NCBI GenBank assembly: GCA_031257015.1
Contig: JAIRPK010000030.1
Coordinates: 1 to 64,000 of the forward strand
Direction: 5' to 3'
Origin: Tannerellaceae bacterium
GTDB taxonomy: Bacteria; Bacteroidota; Bacteroidia; Bacteroidales; Tannerellaceae
Length of the DNA stretch: 64,000 nt
The notes beneath the pieces were generated by a model. It was not told the DNA's origin and did no database searches. It saw only the letters and a program-made list of their open reading frames with translations. Below, one piece after another: positions 7,651 through 17,431 of this stretch (its first letter is position 1; every line of letters begins with the position of its first letter). A program made the position numbers and the translations under genes.

Positions 7651-9939
7651 ATGGCTGGAAAAGCAATTAAAGAAGATGCGTTGAAATATCATGCCGAAGG
7701 AAGACCAGGTAAAATTGAAGTAGTCCCCACCAAACCTCACAGTACGCAGGCCGATTTGTCCCTTGCCTACTCTCCGGGAGTAGCCGAACCCTGCATCGAG
7801 ATAGAAAAGAATCCGCTGGATGCCTATAAATATACGAGCAAAGGCAACCTTGTCGCCGTCATCTCCAACGGTACTGCCGTTCTTGGTCTTGGCGACATCG
7901 GTGCGATGGCAGGCAAACCTGTGATGGAAGGAAAAGGACTTCTGTTCAAGATATTCGCGGGCATAGACGTTTTCGACATCGAAGTTGACGAAAAAGATCC
8001 CGAAAGCTTCATCCGTACAGTCAAGTCCATATCGCCTACATTCGGAGGCATCAATCTGGAAGATATTAAAGCGCCGGAGTGCTTCGAGATTGAGCGTCGA
8101 TTGAAGGAAGAACTCGACATTCCCGTCATGCACGACGACCAGCACGGCACCGCCATCATCACGGCCGCTGCGCTTTTGAACGCCCTTGAGATAACCGGCA
8201 AGCGAATCGAAGACATTCGGATCGTCGTCAACGGTGCCGGCGCCGCGTCCATATCCTGCACAAAGCTGTACGTACTGTTGGGCGCATTGCGGGAGAACAT
8301 CATCATGTGCGACAGCAAAGGCGTCCTCACCGTCGAACGCACCGATCTCAACCCCCAGAAGAAAGAGTTTGCAACAAGCCGTAGTGGCATCCTGACGCTG
8401 GCAGATGCGCTTGTCGGAGCGGACGTCTTCCTTGGCCTCTCGGTTGCCGACGTCCTGACGAAGGAGATGGTTTCGACGATGAGTTCCAACCCCATCGTCT
8501 TTGCGCTCGCCAATCCGAACCCCGAAATTTCATATTCCGAGGCGATGTCCTCCCGTCCCGACATTATATTTGCGACCGGTCGCTCCGATTATCCCAACCA
8601 GGTTAACAACGTATTGGGCTTTCCCTACATCTTCCGCGGTGCGCTGGACACTCATGCCAAGGCAATCAACGAGGAGATGAAACTAGCCGCCGTCAAAGCC
8701 ATCGCCCAGCTCGCCAAGGAGCCGGTGCCGGAGGTAGTCAACGCAGCTTATAAGTTGAAGCGTACCACCTTTGGCCGCGACTACATCCTGCCGAAGCCCC
8801 TCGACCCCCGACTTCTCACCCGCGTATCTCCGGCTGTAGCCCAGGCTGCGATAGCGTCCGGCGTTGCGCGAACAACCATAACCGACTGGGATGCCTACGC
8901 CGACCGCTTGCGCGAGATAATGGGCTACGACAACAAACTAATCCGTGCCTTCATAGATACCGCCAAGGCCACACCGAAGCGAGTCGTATTCGCCGAGGCC
9001 AATCATGCGAACATGCTCAAGGCCGCCGTCCAGGCCAAGACCGAAGGCATTTGCATCCCCATCCTCCTGGGCAACGAGGAGCGCCTGCACCGCATCGCCC
9101 AGGAAGAAAACCTTAACATTGACGATATTCAGATAGTCAACATGCGTCATGAACGCGAAAATGATCGCCGCGCACGTTATGCCCAGGCATTGGCAGAGAA
9201 GAAAGCCCGCGAAGGCGTCACGTTTGACGAGGCGTTCGAGAAGATGGTCAACCGCAACGCCTTCGGCATGATGATGGTCGAAACCGGCGAAGCGGACGCT
9301 TTCATTACCGGCGTATACAGTCGTTATTCTGAAGTCATCAATTTGGCCGAGGAGATTATCGGGATACGTCCGACCTACAAGTATTTCGGAGCGATGAACA
9401 TCGTGCTCAGCAAGAAGGGCACATTTTTCATGGCAGACACGCTTATCAACCGTCATCCTTCGACGGAAGTTCTCATTGATGTCGCCCGTCTGACACACGA
9501 TGCTGTAAAATTTTTCGCTCATAATCCCGTCATAGCCATGCTGTCCTACTCCAACTTCGGTTCCGACAAGCAGGGCAGCCCGTTAAAAGTTCACGACGCA
9601 ATAGCTTATCTCCACCGTAATCATCCCGAAATAATCGTTGACGGAGAGATGCAGATCAACTTTGCCTTTGACAAAAAGCTCCGTGACGAGAAGTACCCCT
9701 TCACCCGCCTGAAAGATCTGGACGTGAACACACTCGTCTTCCCCAACCTCAGCTCTGCCAACAGCGCCTACAAGCTCCTCCTCGGCATGGGCGTATGCGA
9801 AACCATCGGCCCGATACAAATGGGGCTAAACAAGCCCATTCACTTCACCGACCTGGAGAGTGGCACCCGCGACATATTCAACCTTACAACCGTCGCCGTT
9901 GTTGACGCTATTGTTCAGGAGGCGATAAGTAAAAGCTAA
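7651..9939 (+). CDS. maeB: NADP-dependent malic enzyme with phosphotransacetylase-like C-terminal domain
   Basis: A 762-residue MaeB-type enzyme that decarboxylates malate to pyruvate, feeding NADPH and acetyl units. Residues 1-430 form the malic enzyme part: SLAYSPGVAEPC, HDDQHGTAI (metal-binding acid) and the dinucleotide fold VVNGAGAASI. The remainder resembles phosphotransacetylase (RVVFAEANH, AMNIVLSKKG, EMQINFAFD, PNLSSANSAYKLL) and probably acts as a regulatory domain. The frame is open upstream, but similarity starts at the ATG at 7651, behind a promoter box at 7612. Confidence 0.95.
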   Translation: MAGKAIKEDALKYHAEGRPGKIEVVPTKPHSTQADLSLAYSPGVAEPCIEIEKNPLDAYKYTSKGNLVAVISNGTAVLGLGDIGAMAGKPVMEGKGLLFKIFAGIDVFDIEVDEKDPESFIRTVKSISPTFGGINLEDIKAPECFEIERRLKEELDIPVMHDDQHGTAIITAAALLNALEITGKRIEDIRIVVNGAGAASISCTKLYVLLGALRENIIMCDSKGVLTVERTDLNPQKKEFATSRSGILTLADALVGADVFLGLSVADVLTKEMVSTMSSNPIVFALANPNPEISYSEAMSSRPDIIFATGRSDYPNQVNNVLGFPYIFRGALDTHAKAINEEMKLAAVKAIAQLAKEPVPEVVNAAYKLKRTTFGRDYILPKPLDPRLLTRVSPAVAQAAIASGVARTTITDWDAYADRLREIMGYDNKLIRAFIDTAKATPKRVVFAEANHANMLKAAVQAKTEGICIPILLGNEERLHRIAQEENLNIDDIQIVNMRHERENDRRARYAQALAEKKAREGVTFDEAFEKMVNRNAFGMMMVETGEADAFITGVYSRYSEVINLAEEIIGIRPTYKYFGAMNIVLSKKGTFFMADTLINRHPSTEVLIDVARLTHDAVKFFAHNPVIAMLSYSNFGSDKQGSPLKVHDAIAYLHRNHPEIIVDGEMQINFAFDKKLRDEKYPFTRLKDLDVNTLVFPNLSSANSAYKLLLGMGVCETIGPIQMGLNKPIHFTDLESGTRDIFNLTTVAVVDAIVQEAISKS

Positions 9940-10046
9940 GCATCGCTCCTGTCCCGCTGTAAGGACATTTTCTCACTCACCGAAAAGACAACAGACTCCA
10001 TAATGTAAAAACCTCTGCCACACCAAACGCAAAGCTGTAAAATAGA

Positions 10047-10073
10047 GAGGGGCCGACGATGAACCGGCTCCTC
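10047..10073 (+). terminator. Possible terminator of maeB
   Basis: GAGGGGCCG (10047-10055) pairs with CGGCTCCTC (10065-10073) with one G-T pair. The following TTCATATTAT is only weakly T-rich. Confidence 0.4.
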
Positions 10074-10183
10074 TTCATATTATAATGTAGCGACTAACTT
10101 TTCGGCAAGCGAGTTCAGCATTTTCTTTGTGCAGGACGACGCTGATAGAAGCCGAAACAAAACAGGCGGCGAGGAAATTTTAA

Positions 10184-10191
10184 TACATTTG
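10184..10191 (+). promoter_or_regulatory. -7 box upstream of tsaB
   Basis: TACATTTG, 27 bp upstream of the tsaB start, matches TAnnTTTG. Confidence 0.5.
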
Positions 10192-10218
10192 CCCCCATAA
10201 TCAAAAAAAACATAACAG

Positions 10219-10899
10219 ATGCCTTGCATATTACACATAGAAACATCCACGTCCGCCTGTTCCGTAGCGCTGTCTGCCGCCGGTGAATTACTGTTCGACA
10301 AGGTCTCCCTGTCCGAGCAAAGCCATTCGACTTCTGCCGGCGTATTTGTACAGTCCGCACTTTCGGCTAACGCATCATTTCGCCCCGATGCGATAGCGGT
10401 AAGCATAGGCCCCGGCTCCTATACCGGCTTGCGCATCGGTCTTTCTCTGGCCAAAGGATTGACGTTCGGTTATAATATTCCATTGATAGCTGTTCCGACC
10501 TTAGCCATATTGGCCAGTCGGGCGATTAAGCAAGTCGGCGGTGACGAAGCATCCCTGTACTGCCCCATGCTGGATGCGAGGCGGATGGAAGTATATGCCG
10601 CCGTGTATGATAGCCATCTTGCAGAGCGTCGCGAAGTCCGCGCTGACATACTTGGCGCTGAGACCTATTTGCCGTATTTGGATACTAGGCTGTACATATT
10701 CGGCAACGGTTCATTGAAGTATAAGTCTATCCTTCCTCATCCCAATGCTATCTTTCTCGACGTTCTCTACCCTGTGGCGAGTGACATGATTAGCTTGGCG
10801 GAAGCATCATACGCCAATAAGACTTTTATTGACCCGGCCTATTCCGAGCCTTTCTACCTTAAAGACTTTCAGGCGACGGTTCCCAAGAATAAAATATAA
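10219..10899 (+). CDS. tsaB: tRNA threonylcarbamoyladenosine biosynthesis protein TsaB
   Basis: A 226-residue ASKHA-fold protein, partner of TsaD in forming the t6A modification of ANN-decoding tRNAs. It shows the family start CILHIETSTSACSVALS, the signature IAVSIGPGSYTGLRIGLSLAKGL, and CPMLDARRMEVYAAVYD. It appears to be a single-gene transcript, bounded by a promoter box at 10184 and a strong terminator at 10898. Confidence 0.95.
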   Translation: MPCILHIETSTSACSVALSAAGELLFDKVSLSEQSHSTSAGVFVQSALSANASFRPDAIAVSIGPGSYTGLRIGLSLAKGLTFGYNIPLIAVPTLAILASRAIKQVGGDEASLYCPMLDARRMEVYAAVYDSHLAERREVRADILGAETYLPYLDTRLYIFGNGSLKYKSILPHPNAIFLDVLYPVASDMISLAEASYANKTFIDPAYSEPFYLKDFQATVPKNKI

Positions 10900-10930
10900 A
10901 AGAGGCATCCCGATTGGAGATGCCTCTTTT
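10898..10930 (+). terminator. Terminator of tsaB
   Basis: A perfect 12-bp stem (10898-10909 against 10919-10930) ends in TTTT with further Ts. The A-rich 5' arm lets it also act leftward. Confidence 0.85.
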
Positions 10931-10974
10931 TACACATTAATATATATATAATGTGTATTATCCTTCCTCAAATC

Positions 10975-13941
10975 TTATTGTTTAACGGTGAAAGTCGCAG
11001 TAGCTCTTTCGTCGGCAGAGTGTTCCCCGGCGAATATCGCGTATGCTCCAGTCGGAACGCTAAGTTGTCCTTTTGTGTCACTCCATTTAGCCAGCTTTTC
11101 AACAGGAATGGATACGTTTATGACATAGGCCTCTCCTTTACGGATAGTTTTCCTCTCGAAAGCCCTTAATTCTTTTATTGGAAATTGCCGTTCTCCCTCC
11201 GGATATTTGATATAAATCTGCGGAACGGCATCACCGTCGATAGCTCCCGTGTTCTTGATTTTTATTTCGCATTGTATAATATCTCCAGCCCTGTATTCTT
11301 TCATCGGCAATTTGTTCCATTCGTAATCGAAGCGAGTATAGCTCAATCCGAAGCCGAAAGGATAAAGCGCTTTACCTTTGAAATATTTGTAAGTACGATT
11401 ATCCATATCATACTCGTTAAAGTCCGGCAAGTCCGCATCATCCGCATAAAAAGTCAACGGAAGATGCCCCGATGGATTATAGTCGCCCATGAGAATATCC
11501 GCAAGAGCCGTCCCTATTGCCTCGCCGCCGTACCATGCGTTGAGGATAGCGTTAACGTTGGCGCTTTCCCATGGCGTAGCGATGGCACTTCCGGTCATCA
11601 TAATGAAAATTACTGGTTTTCCGGTAGCCTTGAGCGCTTTCATCATGTCTGTTTGAAGTTTTGGAAGGAGAATACTGGTGCGGTCGCCGCCGGAGAATCC
11701 AGGAACGTTGACTCTCATTTCCTCCCCTTCCAGCTTCGGAGAAATTCCCCCTGCAAAGATTATAATATCGGCATCCTTCACTTTCGCAACCACTGATTCG
11801 ACAGACGGGAGGCTATCCGGCTGAACAACATAGTCACACCCTTTTTCATAAACAACATCCACGCCAGAAGGCAATTTCTCTTTCAATCCTTCAACAAGCG
11901 TAACAGTTCGCGTAGGAAAACCATTGTAATTACCGAGCTGAACAATCGAATTATCAGCATTGGGACCTAGAACGGCGACTTTCTTCAAACCGTTTTTCCG
12001 GAGAGGCAACGTCCCGTCATTTTTAAGCATGACGACTGATTGTTTTGCCATTTTAAGAGCCAGCTCCTTATGCTCCCTTGCTTCGAGCGATGTCGAATCA
12101 ATGTTGGCAAAAGGTTGCAGCCCGTTTGGCTCCAGAACGCCGAGGCGAAAACGAATCTCAAACAATCTCCGGAGAGACATGTCTATCTGTGATTCCTGAA
12201 TAATCCCGTCAGCAACGGCTTTCGTTAATCCAAGGTAAGCCTCTCTTCCGCAATCGACATCCGTTCCGTGTATAACAGCATCGGCAGCAGCTGCTGCAGC
12301 ATCAGGATGCGTCTTATGCGTCCGGTAGAAATCGTCGATAGCCCCGCAATCGGAAGTGACATATCCCGAAAATTTCCAATCTTTTCTTAAAATATCCACC
12401 ATAAGCTTATCGCTCCCGCAACACGGTTGCGTCTCAAAAGCATTATAAGCGCACATCACTCCAACCACTCCCGCATCAACAACCAATTCTTTAAACGCCG
12501 GCAAATACGTATCCCACAAATCATAAGCCGAAGCCTTCGCATTAAAAACATGGCGCGACGATTCCGGCCCGCTATGTACGGCATAATGCTTTGCACAAGC
12601 CGCCGCCTTGAGTGCAGTCTTGTCCTCTCCCTGAAGCCCCAGCACAAAGTTTTTGCCAATAGAAGCCGTCAGAAACGGATCCTCCCCGTATGTTTCCTGC
12701 CCGCGCCCCCATCGAGGATCACGGAAAATGTTAATATTAGGCGTCCAATAAGTCAATCCCCGATAAATCCTGCGGTCGCCCTTAGCCGACGCCGTGTTGT
12801 AGATAGCCCGTCCCTCGACGGCCGTATAATCACCCATTAGTTTCATAGCCTCTACATCCCATCCGGCAGCCATTCCAATAGCCTGTGGATAGACTGTTAC
12901 CTTATACTCAGGCGTTCTCGCGACACCGTGCAGACATTCGTTCCACCAGTTATAGGACGGGATGCCAAGCCGGTTGATCGCCGGCGCATCATTAAGCATC
13001 TGCGGCACTTTTTCCTCAAGCGTCAACCTCGCCACGACATCCTTAGCCCTTTCGGCAGGCGACAGCGTTGCGTCGAGATACGGATACACAGGCTTCAGCG
13101 CATACCCGCCCGTCGCAGGATCAACTTTCACCATGCCCATGCCCGGAAACCTGATGTGCATACCGGCAACCGGAATATTATTTTTAGCCACAAAATCCAA
13201 AATTTCCATCCTGGCCTTAACTGCATCCTTCGGATTAACATCATAAGAAACAGCCACTTGCGGGAAAGGCATTTGTATCGCCGTCGCATGTGTCAAATCC
13301 CCCCAGATAACCAACCTCTCCGCCCCCGACTGGACAAGATAAGCAACATGCCCCGGCGTATGCCCATAGGCGGCAATGGCCGAAACTCCCGGAAGGATCG
13401 TGGTCGTTTTTCCACCCAGCTTAGGCGCGGCAAACTGCTGAATACGCCCCTTGTAAGCGGCGAATACCGCCTTTGACTGTTCGTTAGGAGCCTTTTTAGT
13501 CCAATACTCATACTCGATTTTGTCAATGTAAAGCCTGGCGTTAGGAAACGTTGCCTTCCCATCCTTAATCAGGCCACCAATATGATCGCCATGGCAATGA
13601 GTAAGCAAAATACCGTCAATTTGTTCAGGCTTCACTCCGCTCGAATCCAAATTAGCGAACAATTTCCTGCCAAAACCGGCATCAACAAGCAGATTCCGCC
13701 CAGCCGAGCGAATAAGAAAAGCATTCGTACCATTCGGAAATGTCCCGTCGGGCGCAAATTTCTCCAGCATCTCCTGCTTGGCGTCGATAAGGATACTTTT
13801 ATTCCCCTTTCCTTCCGCCTCGGCCAGAGTAACGACTTCATATTGACCCACTTTGTATGAAAACACAGCCGGGCCTTGCGCAAAAATCCTCAAGGCAGAG
13901 CCAGCAAGGATAGTAATTGTTAAACAAATAATTTTTGTCAT
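10975..13941 (-). CDS. Metallo-beta-lactamase-fold / GH3 glycosidase fusion
   Basis: A 988-residue single frame carrying two enzymes. Residues 1-21 are a signal peptide (ends ALRIFA-QG). Residues 25-270 are a metallo-beta-lactamase-fold hydrolase with zinc ligands in LLTHCHGDHIGG (113-123), GHTPGHV (193-199), IWGDLTHA (212-219) and MHIRFPG (261-267). A short linker leads into VYPYLDATLSPAERAKDVV at about 285, the normal beginning of mature GH3 enzymes. The GH3 part shows NWWNECLHGVAR, PNINIFRDPRWGRGQETYGEDP, KHYAVHSG, the nucleophile in VTSDCGAIDDF (Asp531), the second alpha/beta domain and a C-terminal fibronectin-like domain. The motif set is closest to beta-xylosidase or beta-glucosidase. 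It appears to be a periplasmic or secreted single-gene unit. Confidence 0.88.
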   Translation of the reverse strand: MTKIICLTITILAGSALRIFAQGPAVFSYKVGQYEVVTLAEAEGKGNKSILIDAKQEMLEKFAPDGTFPNGTNAFLIRSAGRNLLVDAGFGRKLFANLDSSGVKPEQIDGILLTHCHGDHIGGLIKDGKATFPNARLYIDKIEYEYWTKKAPNEQSKAVFAAYKGRIQQFAAPKLGGKTTTILPGVSAIAAYGHTPGHVAYLVQSGAERLVIWGDLTHATAIQMPFPQVAVSYDVNPKDAVKARMEILDFVAKNNIPVAGMHIRFPGMGMVKVDPATGGYALKPVYPYLDATLSPAERAKDVVARLTLEEKVPQMLNDAPAINRLGIPSYNWWNECLHGVARTPEYKVTVYPQAIGMAAGWDVEAMKLMGDYTAVEGRAIYNTASAKGDRRIYRGLTYWTPNINIFRDPRWGRGQETYGEDPFLTASIGKNFVLGLQGEDKTALKAAACAKHYAVHSGPESSRHVFNAKASAYDLWDTYLPAFKELVVDAGVVGVMCAYNAFETQPCCGSDKLMVDILRKDWKFSGYVTSDCGAIDDFYRTHKTHPDAAAAAADAVIHGTDVDCGREAYLGLTKAVADGIIQESQIDMSLRRLFEIRFRLGVLEPNGLQPFANIDSTSLEAREHKELALKMAKQSVVMLKNDGTLPLRKNGLKKVAVLGPNADNSIVQLGNYNGFPTRTVTLVEGLKEKLPSGVDVVYEKGCDYVVQPDSLPSVESVVAKVKDADIIIFAGGISPKLEGEEMRVNVPGFSGGDRTSILLPKLQTDMMKALKATGKPVIFIMMTGSAIATPWESANVNAILNAWYGGEAIGTALADILMGDYNPSGHLPLTFYADDADLPDFNEYDMDNRTYKYFKGKALYPFGFGLSYTRFDYEWNKLPMKEYRAGDIIQCEIKIKNTGAIDGDAVPQIYIKYPEGERQFPIKELRAFERKTIRKGEAYVINVSIPVEKLAKWSDTKGQLSVPTGAYAIFAGEHSADERATATFTVKQ

Positions 13942-13997
13942 TTTATTCAGTGTATGTTATTGGGATTAATTAATTATAATATTGTGTATCACTCCTG

Positions 13998-14005
13998 CAA
14001 ATATA
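13998..14005 (-). promoter_or_regulatory. -7 box upstream of the MBL-GH3 gene
   Basis: TATATTTG on the minus strand, 57 bp upstream of the start codon, matches TAnnTTTG. Confidence 0.5.
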
Positions 14006-15436
14006 GAACTAAAATGGAAATATTAAACGAGCGCCGCAGCCCCGTTTAACACCCTCCCAGCCGCATTCTGCCCAACGTTTCTCCCGGCGGTATTCAGCAT
14101 TTCAATCACTCTCTGCACCTCACAGATACAGGTTTATAAAAAGCAGTCTTTCCAAATTTTGCAACGAATAAAAAATCGCCGAAAAAACGCAATGCCTGAT
14201 ACCTTTACAAAAACAACAAGCATTTCGACGCCTAATCAAAACCCAGGAAAAGCAATATGCAGCCCCCTGCACATATATAATATGTATGTCCAACAAAGAG
14301 ACTCGCCTTCGGCAATCCCGTCCACATCCACGGAAAATGTCCATTTTACCAAATCCGCGCCCCACATGAACAATTCGCTAAAACATAAAATCAACCAGCC
14401 TCCCAAACATTAATAAACATCATTTCATAATGATTATCAATATTTTATAATAAATATTCCCGCAATATCCATTACCCAATCCCGTTCAAGTGCCCCTTTC
14501 ACAAAAACAACTCGCACCACGGCGACGGTCAACATTTTTACCAAAAAAGCAACTCTCACCATGGCTACATTCTAAATTTCCGTGGAGATTCCCGAAAATT
14601 CCATGGAAATTTCCAGTTTTTCCGTGGAGATTCTCAAAATTTCCGTGGAGATTTTCGGTTTTTCCGCGGAAATTCCTGGAAATTCCGCGGAGATTTTCAG
14701 TTTTTCCACGGAGATTTCTGAAACTTCCGTGGAGATTTTCAGTTTTTCCGCGGAGATTTCCGGAAATTCCATGGAAAAATCCCTTCTTTTCACGGAGAAA
14801 ACAGGGAGTTTTACGAAAGCACTAGACATTTTCAAGGCTATTTTCAACATTTTCATGCAGAGGCTGAATATCACTAAGGCGCTTATAATAACCGCTTTAA
14901 GCTCAAAATAGCACTCAAACCAGCATAATATTCAGCCTAAATTTTCGCTCGCTTGCCATATACCAGCGTTATTTAGGCCTAAAATCCGTCTAAATCTCCC
15001 CAGGCAATCTCCGTCCCACGAATCGGAAAAATCCATCAGCACACATTTGCACAAATTCATCAACATGCACAAATATGCAAGACATGCGCAATTTACCGTT
15101 CCTGATTCCGGAATATACCTTTTCCTTGGTTTCCGGTTCAGTTTCACCCCCATTCCATATTCAAATATCATTTTCCTTCTGCAAGTAAGGCACGCGCCCT
15201 CCCCTCCAATAGTATTGGATTTACATATACTCGGCATAAAAATGTCAAATAATAAAAAAACATGAATTTTTATAATGCTAAGACATTCAGTTATTTAGGC
15301 TTAATCATTCAGTACTGTTACAGTCCCTGTCATACTCACCTTATCGCTTGATTTACAGCCAATTTAGCCATTTACATTCACCTACACATTTTCAGAAAAC
15401 ACAGTTCGCCGGACACGCTAAAAAAATAAAAGAAAG
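14006..15436. other. Gene-free divergent region
   Basis: About 1.4 kb between divergent genes holds no credible coding sequence. Apart from array B (14578-14787) it contains an AT-rich near-palindrome at 14270-14290 (CACATATATAATATGTATG). I see nothing recognisable between 14800 and 15420. Confidence 0.6.
14578..14787. repeat. Tandem array B: 10 x 21 bp
   Basis: Ten contiguous 21-bp units begin at 14578 and every 21 bp to 14767 without a single indel. Each begins with TTCCRYGGA, a palindromic core (TTCCGCGGAA, TTCCATGGAA or TTCCGTGGAG). Unit tails alternate loosely between GAAAA-like and CAGTTT-like endings, giving a 42-bp super-period. Because 21 is a multiple of three, long false reading frames appear on both strands. 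Confidence 0.93.
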
Positions 15437-15467
15437 TTTGGGAAATGGTAATATATTTGTACCTTTG
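15437..15467 (+). promoter_or_regulatory. Promoter of the first AraC-type regulator
   Basis: TTTG (15437-15440), a 19-nt spacer and TACCTTTG (15460-15467) fit the Bacteroidota consensus exactly. The implied leader is about 115 nt. Confidence 0.75.
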
Positions 15468-15588
15468 TAGTCGAAATATTTGAAAACGTGCTTAAACGTA
15501 CTTCTTAACCGATTGCAACATGGCGTAAAACCCTGTAAATTAAAGTAGATAATTGTTTCAAACTAAATAGATAGCATTTTATTAAGAG

Positions 15589-16449
15589 ATGGAGAATTTG
15601 TTTTCTTTAGAAGAGCACCATTCTTGTTACAGGTATAAATCCGATTATAAAGCCGGATTCAAATACAATGAAGTCAAGGCGGGAGAATCAATTGATAAGA
15701 TGAATACCACATATCACCACCTGATTTTTTTGCGTGACGGATTGCTTAAAATAAGCTGCAATGAATTTATTGATCGCAAAATACATAAGGAAGAATGTAT
15801 CATGATTCCTGCCATGTCGGATATGTCATGCGCGGCATTAAAAGATTCATCCGTGATGGTATTAAGTTTCGATGCTCTTCAGAATGTTTGCGATAAAGTT
15901 ATGGTACATTCCTACCGTTCTTACGCATCCGATTTTGCATATTCATTTACTCCAATTCCTGTTCGCAATCCGCTATTTAAATTTTTGGAGCTTATGGAAA
16001 CTTATCTAAATGAGGGAGTTGCCTGCGAGCATATGCACGAGCTAAAGCAGAAAGAATTATTTTTGCTTTTGCGCCGCTGCTATTCTCGTGACGAACTTTT
16101 GACATTATTGTACCCCATTATAGGGATTTCCGATTTCAAAAATTTCATACTTCAAAACTATCAAAACGTCGAAAACGTAGGCGAATTAGCCGATATGTCC
16201 GGAATGGGAAGAACCGCATTTGATTGCAAATTCCGCGAAGTATTCGGCGTTTCTACAAGACAATGGATATTGAAGCAAATAGCCGCCCGTATTCAGTATA
16301 AAATAATGGATCCGGAGATTACGATTAAAGATATAATGCAGGAATTTAAATTCAATTCCGCCTCCCATTTCAACCGTTTTTGTAAGCAGCAATTTCATTG
16401 CACTCCCGGCGAATTGCTGAAACGCTCCAGGGAGCAAAGTGAAAATTAA
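15589..16449 (+). CDS. AraC-type transcriptional regulator, fimbrial locus (upstream copy)
   Basis: A 286-residue protein. The N-terminal half (to about 165) looks like a small cupin-like sensor domain (HHLIFLRDGLLKISCNEF, CIMIPAMSDMSC). The C-terminal 100 residues are an AraC DNA-binding domain with two helix-turn-helix units: VGELADMSGMGRTAFDCKFREVFGVSTRQWI and IKDIMQEFKFNSASHFNRFCKQQFHCTPGEL. It stands immediately before the fimbrial genes and is paralogous to 26401-27273. Control of fimbrial expression is inferred from position. Confidence 0.85.
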   Translation: MENLFSLEEHHSCYRYKSDYKAGFKYNEVKAGESIDKMNTTYHHLIFLRDGLLKISCNEFIDRKIHKEECIMIPAMSDMSCAALKDSSVMVLSFDALQNVCDKVMVHSYRSYASDFAYSFTPIPVRNPLFKFLELMETYLNEGVACEHMHELKQKELFLLLRRCYSRDELLTLLYPIIGISDFKNFILQNYQNVENVGELADMSGMGRTAFDCKFREVFGVSTRQWILKQIAARIQYKIMDPEITIKDIMQEFKFNSASHFNRFCKQQFHCTPGELLKRSREQSEN

Positions 16450-16667
16450 TAAATCCTCGAAAAAGATGCAAAAAAGTTTTTTATGTAAAAAAAAACGTTT
16501 GAAATATGAACGATAGTTCTAATAAAAAGTTGTTACTTTGCATCATGAATTGAGAATGAGTTTTTCTTTATAAAAATAAGTTTCATGAGAGATTTTTATT
16601 TTATTAAGGAATTTTGTTAGATACAAAGCTGAAATTGAATAAGATATAAAAAACATAAGATACAAGA

Positions 16668-17426
16668 ATGAAAAGGTTCTGTGTGATGATAATATTATTA
16701 ACTGTTGGGTTCTCTATGAGTTTGGCTCAATCAATCGCAGTAAAGACGAATTTGTTGTACGATCTTACAACAACAGTCAATCTGGGGTTGGAGGCTGCAG
16801 TAGCTCCTAAGTGGACGATAGAGCTTCCTGTCAATTATAACCCGTGGGATTTCCCTCAAACCAGATTTGTTTTGGTGCAGGGTTCCAAGCCTTCGGATAC
16901 TAATTTCCCGCAGTTTGAATATGAAAATGGAGGTTCCGGAAACGACCCGGCACAAGCAAAGACAAGCAAAGTTGCAAGAAAGTTCAAACATTGGATGATT
17001 CAACCCGAAGCTCGTTTTTGGTTCTGTGAAAAATTTAACGGCCATTTTATTGGATTTCATGGCTTGGCGGCCGGTTATAATATTGTAGGAATCAACACTT
17101 TTGGAATCGGTAGCTTATACGGCATGGGAGACGTCAAATCTCAAAAATATATTTATCCGAGCAATCAATCCGGAACAGGAACGTCTGAAGACAGTAATAT
17201 TGATTACCGCTACGAAGGTATTGCCTACGGCGGTGGCATATCTTATGGATACCATTGGATACTGAATACGCATTGGAGCATAGAAGCCACTCTTGGAGTC
17301 GGCTATATTTACCAAGACTATAAAAAATACGATTGTCCCGTTTGCGGGAGACACATGGATACCCAAAAGCAAGGAAGGGTGGCTCCCACGAAAGCAGGCG
17401 TAAGTCTTATTTATATAATCAAATAA
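16668..17426 (+). CDS. DUF3575 outer-membrane protein
   Basis: A 252-residue protein with signal peptide MKRFCVMIILLTVGFSMSLAQ. The mature part starts with SIAVKTNLLYDLTTTVNLGLE, the DUF3575 opening, and alternates amphipathic strands (FNGHFIGFHGLAAGYN, EGIAYGGGISYGYHW, ATLGVGYIYQDYKKY) as expected for a small beta-barrel. Proteins of this family commonly precede fimbrial genes in Bacteroidales. A two-cysteine motif (CPVCGRH) near the C terminus is present. The stop lies 5 bp before the next start. Confidence 0.82.
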   Translation: MKRFCVMIILLTVGFSMSLAQSIAVKTNLLYDLTTTVNLGLEAAVAPKWTIELPVNYNPWDFPQTRFVLVQGSKPSDTNFPQFEYENGGSGNDPAQAKTSKVARKFKHWMIQPEARFWFCEKFNGHFIGFHGLAAGYNIVGINTFGIGSLYGMGDVKSQKYIYPSNQSGTGTSEDSNIDYRYEGIAYGGGISYGYHWILNTHWSIEATLGVGYIYQDYKKYDCPVCGRHMDTQKQGRVAPTKAGVSLIYIIK

Positions 17427-17431
17427 GAGTG

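Noticed and set aside
10080..10406. Leftward frame across the tsaB start
   Set aside because: It is antisense to tsaB, with no family match and no promoter of its own.
14490..14911. Frames translating to repeated PWRFSVFPRR or ISVEKLKIS units
   Set aside because: Same cause as above: array B has a 21-bp period and all frames are by-products.
17333..17431. Upstream start for the DUF3868 protein
   Set aside because: It overlaps the preceding DUF3575 gene, and a clean signal peptide begins at 17432.
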